DNA of 64,000 nucleotides from Inia geoffrensis (lineage: Eukaryota; Chordata; Mammalia; Artiodactyla; Iniidae): NCBI GenBank assembly GCA_036417435.1, contig CM070903.1, forward strand, positions 55,404,001 through 55,468,000, given 5' to 3'. Positions 44,910 through 56,959 of this stretch are shown here, piece after piece. The notes beneath the pieces are model-generated. The model was given only the letters and a program-made list of their open reading frames with translations. It searched no databases and was not told where the DNA came from. The translations under genes were made by a program, and so were the position numbers. The number at the start of each line of letters is the position of its first letter. Within the stretch, counting starts at the first letter, position 1.

Positions 44910-44946
44910 GGGCGGGGTGGGGGGGCGGCGGGGGGGGGGGGCGGGA
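44910..44946 (+). repeat. G-rich tract, quadruplex-capable
   Basis: GGGCGGGG, a G8-type run, GGCGG, a G12-type run and CGGG follow each other within about 37 nt. There are more than four runs of three or more G with short loops. Confidence 0.9.
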
Positions 44947-46537
44947 AGCAGTACCACAGTAGTGGTGATCCTTTTTTATGAGTCGTTTTAAAACACCCGC
45001 AACTGATTTAGGCATTTTAGAAATTAAAATTGGCTCTGGTAGAAATGCGGTTCTAATTCTGTGGTAGGGTCACTGCAAATGGCTTCCAGATAACTTCCTG
45101 CCAGATCAGGTCAACGGTGTAATCTTCAGAGAAAAAGGAGAATGGAAAATAAGAATTTACATGCTTTAGGAGCCAGGCCCTTATATAGATTGATACGAGG
45201 CTACCAAAGTGGAGAAGCAAGTTTTAAGAAATAGGAAACCGTCCTGACAGGAGACAGTATCCGACAGGGTAAAGATACTGATTTGTCAGCTTGACAGGTT
45301 CTTGTTCTTGGAACTGGTGTAAAGCTACCTCGATCCACTTAACCAGAGGGTATTTAATCAGGTGCTTGCTACAAGGAATGTTGAAGGTGGTAATTTGGGT
45401 CCACATTAGGCTAGTTGCAAAGTCACACTTGAACAACCTAACCAAGATGATTTTTCTAAAAGAAATTGAAGAAAGGAGAGGGAGGAAAACTCCCAGGATT
45501 GAAACTCATCAAAGTTTGCTGAAAATTAAGTGTAAAAGAAACACCATTTCCTTTCTTTCTCAGCCTTCATTTTTTTTCATCCACTCTCGCCAGTGATGCA
45601 TCTGTAAGAGGATAATGCAGGTTGTCCTGCCATGAGTAATGGATCCTGATTTCCACTTTTCTGATTGCTTGCTATCTGCTGTAAGTAATGCCTTACAGAA
45701 ATACTCCCTGTGTCCTAGAGCATTTTGACTAGTATTGTGTTTTGGGCAAAAGTCCCCCAAACCATGGAATCCTTCATTCAACTTTCCTGATTTTTGTCTT
45801 TATTGATTGATATTCAGTTAACACTCAGTGCAGGTTTTTGCTCTCCTACATTTTGCGGTCACTAGGTTTTTTTGTTGGTATGTACTTTTTCTTTGAGATA
45901 TTTTATTCTTTCAAATAGCAAGGAACCTGGAGAATTGTAAGTTGCTCAAACAGATCATTTCTTGGCTGTTCCATTCTGCAGTGATTTCTTTCATTAGGAT
46001 AATAGAATAAAATTGCCCTTTAGAAGCTTTTCCTATATTGATCCAGTTCATTTCATAGGCTGAAAGTGGAGGAAGAAAAAGAAAGAGTTCTTTCTATTAT
46101 TTGATTGTAAATAAACCTGGCAATTCTGAATTTTTTAAATGGCGGTTTACTCATTTGTCTTACTAATAATACAACTTTAAAGCAATCTCAGGTTTGTAAT
46201 TCAGTAAACAACAAACCAAAATACCCTAATAATAATGATAATAATTTGCTCAAAAGGAGCCAAACTTTATACCAACTCAGAGAATAAGAAGATTTAATTT
46301 TAAACCCAACTTTTTGTGAACTTACGTTTACAGATCTTTAAATTGATGGGGTTGGTCTGTGATTTCTAAGGTCCCTTTCAGTTCTAATGTGCAGTTTTAT
46401 TAGCCAACCCAGATTTATACTTCGTAGAGTCCAGTGTCTAGAAACAACCATGAGAAATCTTCTGGTTTGCGTCTCTCCATTTTAGCAGTAGTAGAGTCCA
46501 ATTTTTATATAAGAATAATCATTCTTCCCCCCACCCC
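44947..46537. other. Non-coding, no gene supported
   Basis: Short open frames at 45224-45781 on both strands show no recognisable domain. No confident repeat. Confidence 0.45.
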
Positions 46538-46548
46538 GTTCCCTTTTT

Positions 46549-46748
46549 TTTTTTTGCGGTATGCGGACCTCTCACTGCCGTGGCCTCTCCCGTTGCGGAG
46601 CACAGGCTCCGGACGCGCAGGCTCAGCGGCCATGGCTCACGGGCCCAGCCGCTCTGCGGCATATGGGATCTTCCCACACCGGGGCACGAACCCGCGTCCG
46701 CTGCATCGGCAGGCGTACTCTCAACCACTGCGCCACCAGGGAAGCCCT
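46549..46748 (-). mobile_element. CHR-type SINE, about 200-bp subtype
   Basis: Complete antisense copy with T-tract, 'GCGGTATGCGGACCTCTCAC' and head end 'CCACCAGGGAAGCC'. An 11-nt perfect duplication, GTTCCCTTTTT, lies at 46538-46548 and 46749-46759. The 118- to 148-codon open frames that cross it are SINE read-through into flanking DNA. Confidence 0.95.
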
Positions 46749-46759
46749 GTTCCCTTTTT

Positions 46760-47584
46760 AATGTGTTTAAAAGAATTTCATCTTTTTTGATGATAGGTAC
46801 CTGGCCAGTAATTTCTGACTGCAGTATGCTTAGGGAGCATTCCAGACAGAACTTGAGAATTATAGTTACAGAATTCCCAAAGTTCGGTAGTGGTTGTGGT
46901 TCAGATACTGTCACATTTATGAATGAAGTAGTTATAGCTCTTGCACCTGTTGCACCTCCCACATACTTTGCTTTATCCTACGCAGGGTGTGAGGTTTGTA
47001 GTAGCAGAGGAGAAATTAGGATTTAGGGATCCATGTAACCGTTTGGTAGCAGAGATAGCTCTTAGATGAATCTCAGAATTTTTGAAAGTTGTTATAATAT
47101 ATGGACTCCAGGATTTTGGGGGAATACTAAGTAAAGCAAGTTTTAGTTATGAAATACTTAACTAATCAGCCAAAGAGTGGCGGGGGGGTGGGTAGGTCAC
47201 CCAACAAAATATTTATCTGGATTCTGTCAATATTTACTTCTTATATAAAAATCATTCAGTGAGCTCAAGGATATTTAATAATACAACTCTTATAAACTAC
47301 CGAGGTAAGGCAATGATTTAATTGTGGTACAGGCTCATAATGCTAATTACAGGGAAGTTAAACTATACTAAGTCACTTTAGCAGTACATGGGTGCATGTC
47401 ACTTGAAAAAGAAAGTCACAGGTTAAAGCTGACAAAGGTAATCATCATGTGTTTTTCTTCTGAGGCCATCTTGATCTTCAGAGGACTCAACAGGAACCTT
47501 TTTAGTTTAATCCCATTTTAAGAAATGCATGGCGACAACTGCAGAGTTTATCATTTTCCCAAATGCTTCTAGAGCCATCTATGT
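46760..47584. other. Non-coding, nothing identified
   Basis: No repeat or gene recognised. A G-rich GGCGGGGGGGTGGG patch lies near 47178-47192. Confidence 0.45.
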
Positions 47585-47810
47585 ATGAACAAGAAGTATT
47601 GAACAGCAGTGTAGTATGGCAGCTGGACCACTTGAGTCTGAATCCTGGTGTCCATTGTACCAGTTTCCTGGCTGTTAGCCTGGGCAAGTTTCCATCTGGG
47701 CCTCAGCTGCTTTATCTGTAAAATGTGGATAATTAGGCTTCTTACTTCATAGAGTTGTTTTGAGGATTAAATGAACTAATGATTGTAGTTAGAATAGTGT
47801 CCTGATGGAT
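47585..47810 (+). mobile_element. MIR SINE remnant, nearly complete
   Basis: 'AGCAGTGTAGTATGGCAGCTGGACC', 'CTTGAGTCTGAATCCTGG', 'CTGGGCAAGTTTCCATCTGGGCCTCAGC', 'TTATCTGTAAAATGTGGATAAT' and 'AGAGTTGTTTTGAGGATTAAATGA' in MIR order. Confidence 0.88.
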
Positions 47811-50800
47811 GATTAAGTCCAGAAAGAAAATGGTAAAAGACATACTTTGTGCACATGAAAATTCTATTTTCAGTTTTAAATTACAACTCTGTCCTTATTT
47901 ACAATAAAAATGTAGTTAACTAAATTGAAAGTAAATGTCTGAAATGGAAGTGTTTATTATTGTTTCTATTACACAGCATTCTTTTTGACTTTGTAAATCC
48001 TAAATATTAGGTATAACATTTAAATGGATATATGATGACTATATTTCTATTACTATAACCCTGTGGTAATTTTTAGGTAGAAAAGTAAACATTTTAAACT
48101 GTCTGGAAGTTAGGTGTTGAAAGAATAGTGACAGTGGTTGCCTGGGCTTGTCACAGTTAATAATTTAGCACTTTCAGTGGTGAAGGACAGCCCCCTTTGT
48201 CTACTGTTCATGTATTAGGTACCTATAATTCCCCATTAATCTTTCCATCACCAGGGAGCTCTTCAGTGTTCCAGCTCATTCCCCTCTTGGCACATGAATG
48301 GTTTGGATTGATGTGAAGAGACCCAGGATTTAAAGTCTCAGATGTAGCCACATTTATTACCTGTCTGAGCTGCATATTGTGGTGTTCAAATTTTCCAGTG
48401 TCATAGGCAGAGTTTTTGCTCCAGATTCTCCAGGCTTATGCGATTCTTAATAAATGCAAAAGTAGGGCAAAGGTGATTTAATCCTAACCAACCTGTTAGC
48501 AATCTAAATCTCCTGGTCTTTGAGAGTTTAACATCTCCATAAAAAAGCATACACTCAATTATTAATAAAGTAAAAAAAAGTTACTAGGGGCCTCCATGGC
48601 CTTGATTTGAAGCTATTAGAAATTGACTTTTTCTATTAAGGGAAAAGCTTCCTATACACTCTCTAATAAGATGTTGGGAAGTCTTATTTAAAAGTGGGAA
48701 GAGTTATTTTTCCTTAATATGGAATTCTAAGAAGCACATGGAAAATGTTTAAAATGTCAGTAATTAAAAACAACTTAATGAAGATATACAGAATTCAAAA
48801 TTGTATTCAGTGTTCAAATTATAGAATCCAGTGTTAATTAATGGTAGAAGGGGTTGGCATAGACTGTGAGAAAAGCAATGTGGGAAGAAATATACAAAAC
48901 AGCTGTTGTATTTTTTAAAGACCTACCTATTACAGGTGAATTGTCACCAGTGTAAATGCTGTGTGAGGGGCTGTGAAAGCTCATTTATTGTGTCTTTATC
49001 TTCCTGGTAGGAGATGAGAGAGGGGAAGGAAGGCCTATATACAGGAGAGGGGGGACTCTGCAGTACAGCCTGGTCTCAGCTGGAGATATCGAGGCAAAAA
49101 TCATAGCAGAGAATGGTACTAATGGGTCTTCAAGGTCATCTAGACCAAGGTTCTGATGCTTGAAGACCTTCCACAGTTTTCCTACTTAATCAATTACTAA
49201 TTTTGTCCTTGATTCGGGTCTGGTTTTGAATCTTTCTCTTTTTGTGAGGTGAAAACCAGGACTAGATGCTGGGCCTCCTTATTCTGAATCTGCTTCTGTT
49301 ACTGGTTCCATAGTTTCCATCTTCTCTTGATGCAAAAACGCTACGAGCAAGAGAAAAATGAATATGAGAAGCATGAAAATATTACTACACTTTACACCTG
49401 TGTCAGATCATCATTGACCAGTTTCTGTGTGAATGCCAACAAAATTCCAGTTCTGTGTTCCCTTAAGCATCACTTTTTCCCATAAAGTGCCAGCCAATTC
49501 TTCTTAAGTCATGCCTGAGGTTTCAGGAATAGCCAGCCACCTGACTTCCTTCGAGCTACGTCATCCTTTGGAAAGTTGCAGACCCTAACCCAGTCTTAAA
49601 TAGCAAGACAACGAGGATCTGAATAGTTGTTTTCAGGATCTTTTCAAAGGGCTATTTTTACTGGTGCCCAGAGTAAGAGAAGCCAGGTGAGAGCTGGCAA
49701 AGTTTGCAGTGACAGGGAAATCCCAGAACCTGTAGATCACCCCTGGCAGTGCCCTCAGTGATGTGGGTAAGTTTAGCCTTTAGTTAAAGGGTTAACACTG
49801 GGACGAATTGAGATCATCAAAGTGAATAAAGAGAATTGTCGGAATTCTCCAATGTCTATTATAATTGCCAAGTATCTGGGTGCCGAGAATGTCTTATTAT
49901 TGCATACTAAATATTCCCTAATCGTTGGGACCATGTTTATTGCACTCTATTGTGTGCTGTCTAGTTCCCAAATTGTTTCATTATTATATAGGTCTTATCT
50001 CAACAAGTCCTTTATTGGTCCAACTCATCTTTTATAATCAGTGTCATCTATCTTAATCCTAGTGCATTAGTATGTCCTTAACAGGTTGAGTTGGGATCAG
50101 GAGGTCTCCCTAGAGGAGCAACATAAGAGCTGAGGAGGAATTTGCCTACCTCTCAGGAACAGATTTCGTAGTCACTGAATCCAGACAGCTGGGATAGCGC
50201 TGCAAGCAGAATTCTGTGACTCCTCAATGAGGCTTACCTTCCAGTTTGAGAACTGCTTTAATAGGATATAAATAATGTGCCTGATATTTCCTGTTAGCTT
50301 GTGACTTTGGGTACACACCAGACAATGACAGGTTTTATTTATTTTTTTCCCTAAAATCGGGGTGAGCAAGCATATTTTATTTACTCCAGTTGGTTCTTTT
50401 TCAAATTCTTGCCCAAACTTACTTTTATTCTAAAACTGTATATATTATTACATATTTTAAAATCCAGTAAATACTTGGACATATGTAAAAAACCTCTTTT
50501 TGTAATAAATATGTTCTGAATTTTTGTTTATACTTAAAAATATTTGCAATAACCACAGGAAGTCTTATGCTTCTATAGGATTATATGGCAGATTTGTAGT
50601 GCCCTTCCCTTACATGCTGTGTTGCTCGTGGAAATGACAAGCTTTCATGGTATGTGTTAAACTGTAACCTGCCTATTGTGTTCAACGTAGAATGCTGAGT
50701 TGAGTTGAGAAATCATGTTGTTTGTTCCACCCTGCCTCTCAGAATAATTAGTTGGAGATGCACGTGCTCTCCATCAGTAAAGCATATTTGTTTTGAAAGA

Positions 50801-51164
50801 CACAGCACTCATGGGCTATCAGTCATAACTACTTCTGAGAGCACTTTAGGAGCTGCAACATCAACATTTACAAAATGCAAAGTGAAGCAAAGTACACTGA
50901 GTCACAGATACATATGCTTTCTTGTTCCCTGATTACCTCCCTTCCCCAATGTATGTAATATGTCTAAATCCATACAAAGGACTATTTTGAAATATGACTG
51001 GAAATTTGGGAATTCTCCAGCTAAGTAAATGCTAAGGCACTAAATAAAATGCTTTAAAAGGCTTATGAAATGGATTACTTTTCCTCTCAAAGTAAATGTA
51101 TTGACTGAAAGCTAAAATCAGTGATGCAATTAAGTAGAAGAAAGTAGTCGTGCTTTGGGATTAA
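47811..51164. other. Long non-coding stretch, no repeats recognised
   Basis: About 3.3 kb with no gene and no transposable element that I can name. The part at 49200-49780 has a more balanced base composition. Short open frames (for example 49822-50037 and 50705-50932) lack any recognised feature. Confidence 0.45.
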
Positions 51165-51320
51165 AGTCAGAGCCTTTAGGCTGTGTCCCTGTTTTGCCCC
51201 TTGGTGACATTGGAAAAATTATGTAAATCTGAGGCTCCTCTTACTCAGCTGCAAAGTGGGCTTAATTATACCCACTTAACAAGATTGTACAATATTAAAT
51301 AATATATGCAATACATGCTT
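51165..51320 (+). mobile_element. MIR-like remnant
   Basis: 'TTGGTGACATTGGAAAAATTATG', 'GAGGCTCCTCTTACTCAGCTGCAAAGTGGGC' and 'CCACTTAACAAGATTG' follow MIR order, strongly decayed. Confidence 0.6.
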
Positions 51321-51375
51321 TGCAAGTTACAACGTGGTTCATGATTGGGAAGTAGCAATTAAAGTAGCCAGGAGG

Positions 51376-51580
51376 GCTTCCCTGGTGGCGCAGTGGTTGA
51401 GAGTCCGCCTGCTGATGCAGGGGACATGGGTTCGTGCCCCGGTCCGGGAGGATCCCACGTGCCGCGGAGCAGCTGGGCCCGTGAGCCATGGCCGCTGAGC
51501 CTGCGCGTCCGGAGCCTGTTGCTCCGCAGCGGGAGAGGCTACAGCAGTGAGAGACCAGCGTACCGCAAAAAAAAAAAAAA
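51376..51580 (+). mobile_element. CHR-type SINE, young-looking copy
   Basis: Complete plus-strand copy from 'GCTTCCCTGGTGGCGCAG' through 'GGTTCGTGCCCCGGTCCGGG' to a pure A-tail. A perfect 15-nt duplication, AAAGTAGCCAGGAGG, lies at 51361-51375 and 51581-51595. One base is inserted in 'CCTGTTGCTCCG'. Confidence 0.96.
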
Positions 51581-51595
51581 AAAGTAGCCAGGAGG

Positions 51596-53819
51596 TTTTT
51601 AGAGCAACACTGATTTTTCTTATTAGAAAATATATTTAGAATTTATTAGTGAAATGTAACCAAATTTCATATTATAAAGAGCTTTATTATAATAATCAAA
51701 ACAGAATTTCTTACATATGTCCGCAAAGTAACTTCCATCTTTGAAAAAAGAAGGTGAAAGAAAAAGTAGTATGGGCATATGGGTAGCACTGTGTAGCCCC
51801 TGTTGTTGACTGTATATTCTGCCTTTAACTCTTGCTGCTGTGACAAATCACTATGTGTATGAGTGAGGCAAACTCCCTCCTGCTTGCCCACTCTACACAA
51901 CGCCATTCATGTAAATATGGAAGGCCTGGTTAGATACTCTTTGCAAAGTACTATGGAGATTCCAGGTTAAAAGGAACTGAATTACTGAGAAATGGTCTTA
52001 GTAGAGTTAAGAATCTTGCTTAGGGGCAAAATGACACTAAATTTGAAAATTCAATACTTGGAAGACTGCTTCTCCCTAAAATCAGCTAATGCCGTGCCTT
52101 AATGATGTAGAAGAGCTTCTTAAGTGATTTTCCAGGTTTATTTGGTTTATATTTTTTATAGAGGAGCTTTTGTTTTCTTTATAGTATAACACATTGCCTT
52201 TTTATTTAAATAGGATGCTAGAGGATAAAAATTCGGCCAGCAGAGGGAGCAGACTTATGTAAATTAGGTTGTAAGAAAAATATTACAGGATGCCTCAGTA
52301 AACATGTATTTTGTGGGCAATGTCCGTTCTCATACTGTGCATTGAGAGAAAAATGGAAGGAAAGAAGACTGAATTTAGGGTCATCCTAAAACATCTAGCC
52401 ATTTATATTCTCACCTTGGTAGTTTTCTAAAGGGAAAAAACGCAAGCAAATGGTATGCAAATAGGAACTTGTTTTGTTAATTCTATGAAGTGAAGAACTT
52501 TTTAAAACAAATATGAATTTAATACATTTGGTAAATTTAAAAAAGCTTTCAGTACTTGGCACTGAAGTTAGAGCACATTCAGACCAAACATTTTAAAGGA
52601 CTATAACACCTGAAAGGAATATAAATGGAATGTATAATGCTCTGAACAGGGCACTGTTGTGACTCTGAATCAGCAAATAAGCACTTTTGTATCTTGTGTA
52701 TTAAGTCAGAAAATTGGAATATATTTAAGGAAAAAATTTCACCAAGTGTGAAGCAAGTATAAAACAAATGGTTTTCTGCGTAACTCTAAATGGAAACTAT
52801 AAATGTATCATAGCTCCCTATGTATTCTAAGTAATTTCCTTGGCAAATGTGCAGTCTGATGTAACATCATTAAGTTAATGCATTTTCAAGCACTTTTCAT
52901 TAAATATAATATATTCAAGACAGTAATCCAAGCATTTGGGAATATATAGATCAGGAACGTCCTACCTTCTTAAAATGTGTGATCTGGTAAATGACAAGTT
53001 AACTCAGTTCCGGTGTGCCACAGTGTAAAGCAGGTGGGCATTGCAGAAGCTAGGATAAGCTGTTTCAGTAAACACTGTAACTACTAAAATAAGAAATACC
53101 AATTCTTTTTTACATTGTGGAAAAATAGTTTTGCTTTGTAACCATTAAGACTGAGAAGTTTTCCTTTATTAAGTAAACTAAATTTAACTGTAACTTAAGA
53201 TTATTTGCCATCTTTTTAGAGTAAAGAACAGTAGCTTAGGAAAAAGAAATTTCCATCTAGAGGTATAGATTGTTGATTCTTAACTAGAACCATTGTTTCT
53301 GGATTTTTTTTTTTTAAGTTATAATTAGAGATCAGGGTGGTGAAAGACATCCAGACCTTTTTATTAGTTTAGAAAATGTTTTAATTTAATATAAATGAAA
53401 AAATAATTTTTTAAACTTTGATTATTTTAGATGGAGTTTAATATATTTGCTTTTAAAAATATGCATGCTCATTCTTACAATTTAAAGGGCTGTATGTAAA
53501 CTGGTGCACAGGAGATTAAATAGTGTTCAGTGATGGGTACAGAAGAAAAGGGAATAGATAATTATTTCTCTTTATAAGGTCAAAATTATTCATTGAGTCA
53601 TTCTGACATTTGTCGCCTAGAAACTAGTATTTCCAAACAAGTAAAATTGCCAGGTGTTCTGGTTTGGTAGTTTGAGAATGCTGCTTGAAGTTGGTGCAAG
53701 CAACTTCTGAGATGGAGGGTCACAGGGCAGCAAGAAAGAGCAAGGCATGGTGAGGAAGGAGCAGAAAAGAAGCAGTGGCAAGTGAGAAGCAATGAAGGTG
53801 ACAGGACGAGACCGCAGGG
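51596..53819. other. Non-coding; one CTCF-like motif
   Basis: AT-rich and without recognised repeats or genes. Short open frames (51667-51906 and 52579-52767) have no domain. The motif at 52235 is listed separately. Confidence 0.45.
52235..52250 (+). promoter_or_regulatory. CTCF-like motif
   Basis: GGCCAGCAGAGGGAGC fits the CTCF core CCASYAGRKGGCRS with one difference (A for C in the GGC). It is embedded in AT-rich sequence without a recognised repeat. Confidence 0.4.
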
Positions 53820-53824
53820 AGCAG

Positions 53825-55110
53825 ACCCGAACAAGTGTTTGCCCGCAGTGGGCCCGGCTCTGTGTCAGGCCCTGCAGATACTGTGGTGAACATTATACAG
53901 CCTTCGTTCCCTGTCAGAGCCAAGTGGGATATACAGAGGGAAACACACCGTTTCATTGGGGGATGGATGTTGAGTACAGGGTACTGTGGAGACACCTAAG
54001 AAGCACCTCTTTCTCAGACTAGTAAGGGCCAGTGGGGGCTTATGTGAGATCCGAGCTCCACTGGGAGGAGACAGTAGTACAGATGCTAAGAGGTGAGAGT
54101 CCCTGGTGAGTTCCAGGTGATGGCATGTAACACAGTGTAGGTAGAGCTTTAAGAGTGAGAATTGAGCAAAGAAACGTGAGCCGTAAAACTAAGTAGGGAC
54201 GAAGAGCCTTGTGTGCTCTGTGAAGAAAGAGGTTCGGACGTCTTCCTGAGTACATTGAGGGACTGACTGTTAAAGAGATTCATGCAGGACAAGGGCATGA
54301 GCAGATATTTGTAGCGTGGAGAATTGAAGTCAGCATGGCTATAGATAAGAAGACCAGACTGCTGAGCCAGTATGGGGGATGGACGGGAGCAGACCATACA
54401 TGTGACAGGTGGAGGGGACAGAACGTGGTGAGAGGTTAGGTGTCAGGGCTAGGAGCCGTTTGCAATGATTTGAACTTAACGGTGAGAAAGTAGAAAAGAT
54501 AGTATATGTTTTCCAGATGTTCTGTGAAAGGAAGGAATGTCTAGTTCCTAGGCACCATGTGGGCTCTGGCATATTTCCCACGGATATGATGGAGACACAG
54601 GGCTGGCCCAGGCAAGGTGTTTTTCTGAGAGGCTAGAAATCAAAGATGTAAGCGTGAATTATTGAGGTAGAGAAGCCAAAGCCTGTGACACAGTTGGAAT
54701 GAGCTGTGAATGCTTTCTAGGAAATTAATCCTGGGCTTTAGAACCAAGAAGATTAGGAAGGAAGTCAATACGGGAAGTGCAGGGTAGAGCCTGTGAACAG
54801 TCTTAGTACCAGACAGGCCAGTTCTTCCTGGCTGCTAGTTTCATGGCTTGGGGTTAGGCAGTCTCCTGGCCTGATGGCTGGAGGCCAATTTGTACCAAAG
54901 GAGGAGGAGGATTCAGAGAGGGCTTTAGACTTGAGATTGTGTACAGAGCGAAAGAGAAGTTCAACTACTGTTGATAGTTCATCAAAGAAACTGAAAGACT
55001 AATGGCCCAGGGTAGCAGGAAAGATGAGAAACACAGACTGGGAGTGAGAGGAGAAGCTGACCTTGAAACTCAGCCTTTGAGACAGGGTAGAAGAGACAAG
55101 TTTTGAAATT
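53825..55110 (+). repeat. Long ancient interspersed repeat
   Basis: 'GCCCGGCTCTGTGTCAGGCCCTGCAGATACTGTGGTGAAC', then 'GAAGAGCCTTGTGTGCTCTG', 'GATTCATGCAGGACAAGGGCATGAGCAG' and further purine-rich text follow, in order, the same repeat family as at 16.0-17.7 kb. The small open frames on both strands are products of this composition. Boundaries and family name are uncertain. Confidence 0.5.
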
Positions 55111-55227
55111 GCTAGGCAAGGTGGGACTTTGGGAGGGTCCACATATGAAGACCTTTCTGTTAACCAGGAGGCAAAGACATTTTCTTAGAATGACTAGGAT
55201 TATGGTGGGAAGGACAGTATGGAGAAG

Positions 55228-55440
55228 CTTGGGCTCTGGGGACAGAAGACCTAGGTTTGAATCCTGGCTCTGCCACATGCTGGCAGAATGGCCTTGGGCA
55301 TGCTGTTTAAGCTTTGTCATTCCCAGCTGCTTCCTGTATAATATATGACCATTATAGTTCCTTTCTCCAAGAGGTATATGGAGGATTAAAGAAATTAATT
55401 CATATACAGTGTTCAGCAGGTAGCAAAGGTTTAATCAGGT
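55228..55440 (+). mobile_element. MIR SINE, nearly complete
   Basis: 'TTGGGCTCTGGGGACAGAAGACCTAGGTTTGAATCCTGGCTCTGCCACATGC' (55237-55280), 'GGCCTTGGGCATGCTG', 'GAGGATTAAAGAAATTAATTCATA' and 'GTGTTCAGCAGGTAGC' in MIR order, one of the best preserved in the window. Confidence 0.9.
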
Positions 55441-55449
55441 TAGTTATTA

Positions 55450-55890
55450 TTAGGAGGCAATATTGTATAATGGTCCAGAACCGGACTCTGAAGCCAGACT
55501 GGAGCCAGACACTGGCTCCACCAATTATGTGCTAGCAGTGTGACCTGGGACATTCTGTAATGTACAAACATAATGCATAGCTATTCAGGTGATCAGTAAA
55601 TATGTATTCAACTTCACTGGCAATAAATGGCTCCGTGAGCTTGCCTTCTTGTGCTTCAGCTTCTTTCCAGTGTGGTAATTGTGTCCCACATTTTGATACA
55701 TATAATATTATAAAAACCTTTTTAACTTAACAAACTGAACAAGGCAAACTATATGTTATCTGTGCCTCAGTTTTTTTCATCCGTAAAAAGGAGATTATAA
55801 TAGTACCTACCTCTTAGGCTTGTGGTGTGTTAAGAGAATTAATAAGTAGAACGCTCTTAACTTCTGGCACATAGGAAGCAATATATACAT
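55450..55890 (+). mobile_element. MIR SINE split by an insertion
   Basis: The head half, 'ATGGTCCAGAACCGGACTCTGAAGCCAG' to 'GTGTGACCTGGGAC', ends near 55550. The rest, 'CTGTGCCTCAG', 'AGTACCTACCTCTTAGGCTTG' and 'CTTCTGGCACATAGGAAGC', resumes near 55755. About 200 nt of unrelated sequence lies between. Confidence 0.78.
55556..55750 (+). repeat. Unnamed repeat, copy A, inside a MIR
   Basis: The sequence 'GCATAGCTATTCAGGTGATCAGTAAAT', 'GGCAATAAATGG' and 'CCGTGAGCTTGCC' aligns along about 130 nt with copy B at 56960-57131. An AATAAA lies at about 55622. I do not recognise the family. Confidence 0.5.
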
Positions 55891-55969
55891 AAGCATTATA
55901 TATAGATAAGCATTTTATACATATATATAACTATTATTACTATCCTTACTCATCACCATCAATAGGGGT

Positions 55970-56300
55970 TGAGGAGAAGCCAATAAGTTATAATGGGCAC
56001 TGTGGGATTGGGTGGGACTAAGACACGTCAAGACTGTGAACGAGCACTGAAGACCAACCTGAGATTGGAAAAGTCTGTAGTAGTGTGAGACCACGGGAGC
56101 AGCTGGCAGCTTGGGGATAGACTGGGAAAGGAAAATGGTTAGATGAGTTCAGAGTTGAGGTGAATTAGCAGACCAGTTATGATAGGAAAAGAGAGCTAGT
56201 GAGCTGAAGGTGCTATGCTATTCTATTTTGAGAGAATAATGAGAGTCAGTAACAAATAACCAGAGAGGGGAATAAAGCTATGAAAACATGTTCTTAGACT
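55970..56300 (+). repeat. Probable continuation of long ancient repeat
   Basis: Purine-rich 'GGGGTTGAGGAGAAGCC', 'GAGACCACGGGAGCAGCTGG' and 'GATAGGAAAAGAGAGC' resemble the late part of the repeat that begins at 53825, which suggests one long copy interrupted by later MIR insertions. Low certainty. Confidence 0.35.
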
Positions 56301-56959
56301 AGTACTGACAGCTGTTTGGAAGTGACTTAGCTTTCATTATATTTATTACATCGCCTTGTCAATTTGCCTGTTTCTTCCCTTCCCTCCCGAGCAACCCTTC
56401 TGGGTTCTTATTTTTCCTTCTCTGCATATTTTCTTTTCAAGCCTTATATCTCTTCTGCCTTCTAGCAAAACAACGTAAAGAAACAGCATACTAAGAAAGC
56501 AGAGAGGTAATTTTTCTGTGTTCACTTCCTCATGTACTCCCTGCCTAACACTGGATGTTTGCTCTGACAGATCCAGAAAATATAGCATCTGGCATGTTCT
56601 TTACCTTCAAGGGTCTCTGTGGGAGGAGTTCATATGGAATCATTATACATATATTGTACGGGAAAATGATGATTGTTATACAATCAAGTGTCAAAAAATA
56701 TGGCACAGCCATTAAATGTGGGTGGCCAAAACCGGTGCTCAGGAAGGAAAGAGACAGGAGCTGGGTCAAATGAAGATAGCTCCTCAGAAATGGGAGTTCA
56801 GGGGGACTTGCACAGAAAGTGAGAATGGGTGTGTGGGCTACAGTGTGCAGGCCTGGGAGAGCTGAGGAAGCACAGGGCAGGTGCTGCCAGACAGGACGAC
56901 ACCAGCCCGGCAGGGGAGCAGAGGCGGCAGGGGCGATGGTTAAATGAGAGGTAAGGCTG
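56301..56959. other. Non-coding; GC-richer patch at 56720-56940
   Basis: No gene. The patch 56720-56940 (CAGCCCGGCAGGGGAGC, GGCGGCAGGGGCG) stands out from its AT-rich neighbours but is not CpG-island-like in length. A 139-codon minus-strand open frame (56545-56964) has no recognisable domain. Confidence 0.4.

Noticed and set aside
46519..47026. Open frames of about 118-148 codons rich in Pro, Arg, Ser and Gly on both strands
   Set aside because: They are the GC-rich SINE body read in several frames and running into flanking DNA. The same peptides recur at every CHR SINE in the window.
56720..56940. Possible CpG island or promoter
   Set aside because: GC is raised for only about 200 nt and CpG is sparse. 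There is no transcript-like structure next to it.
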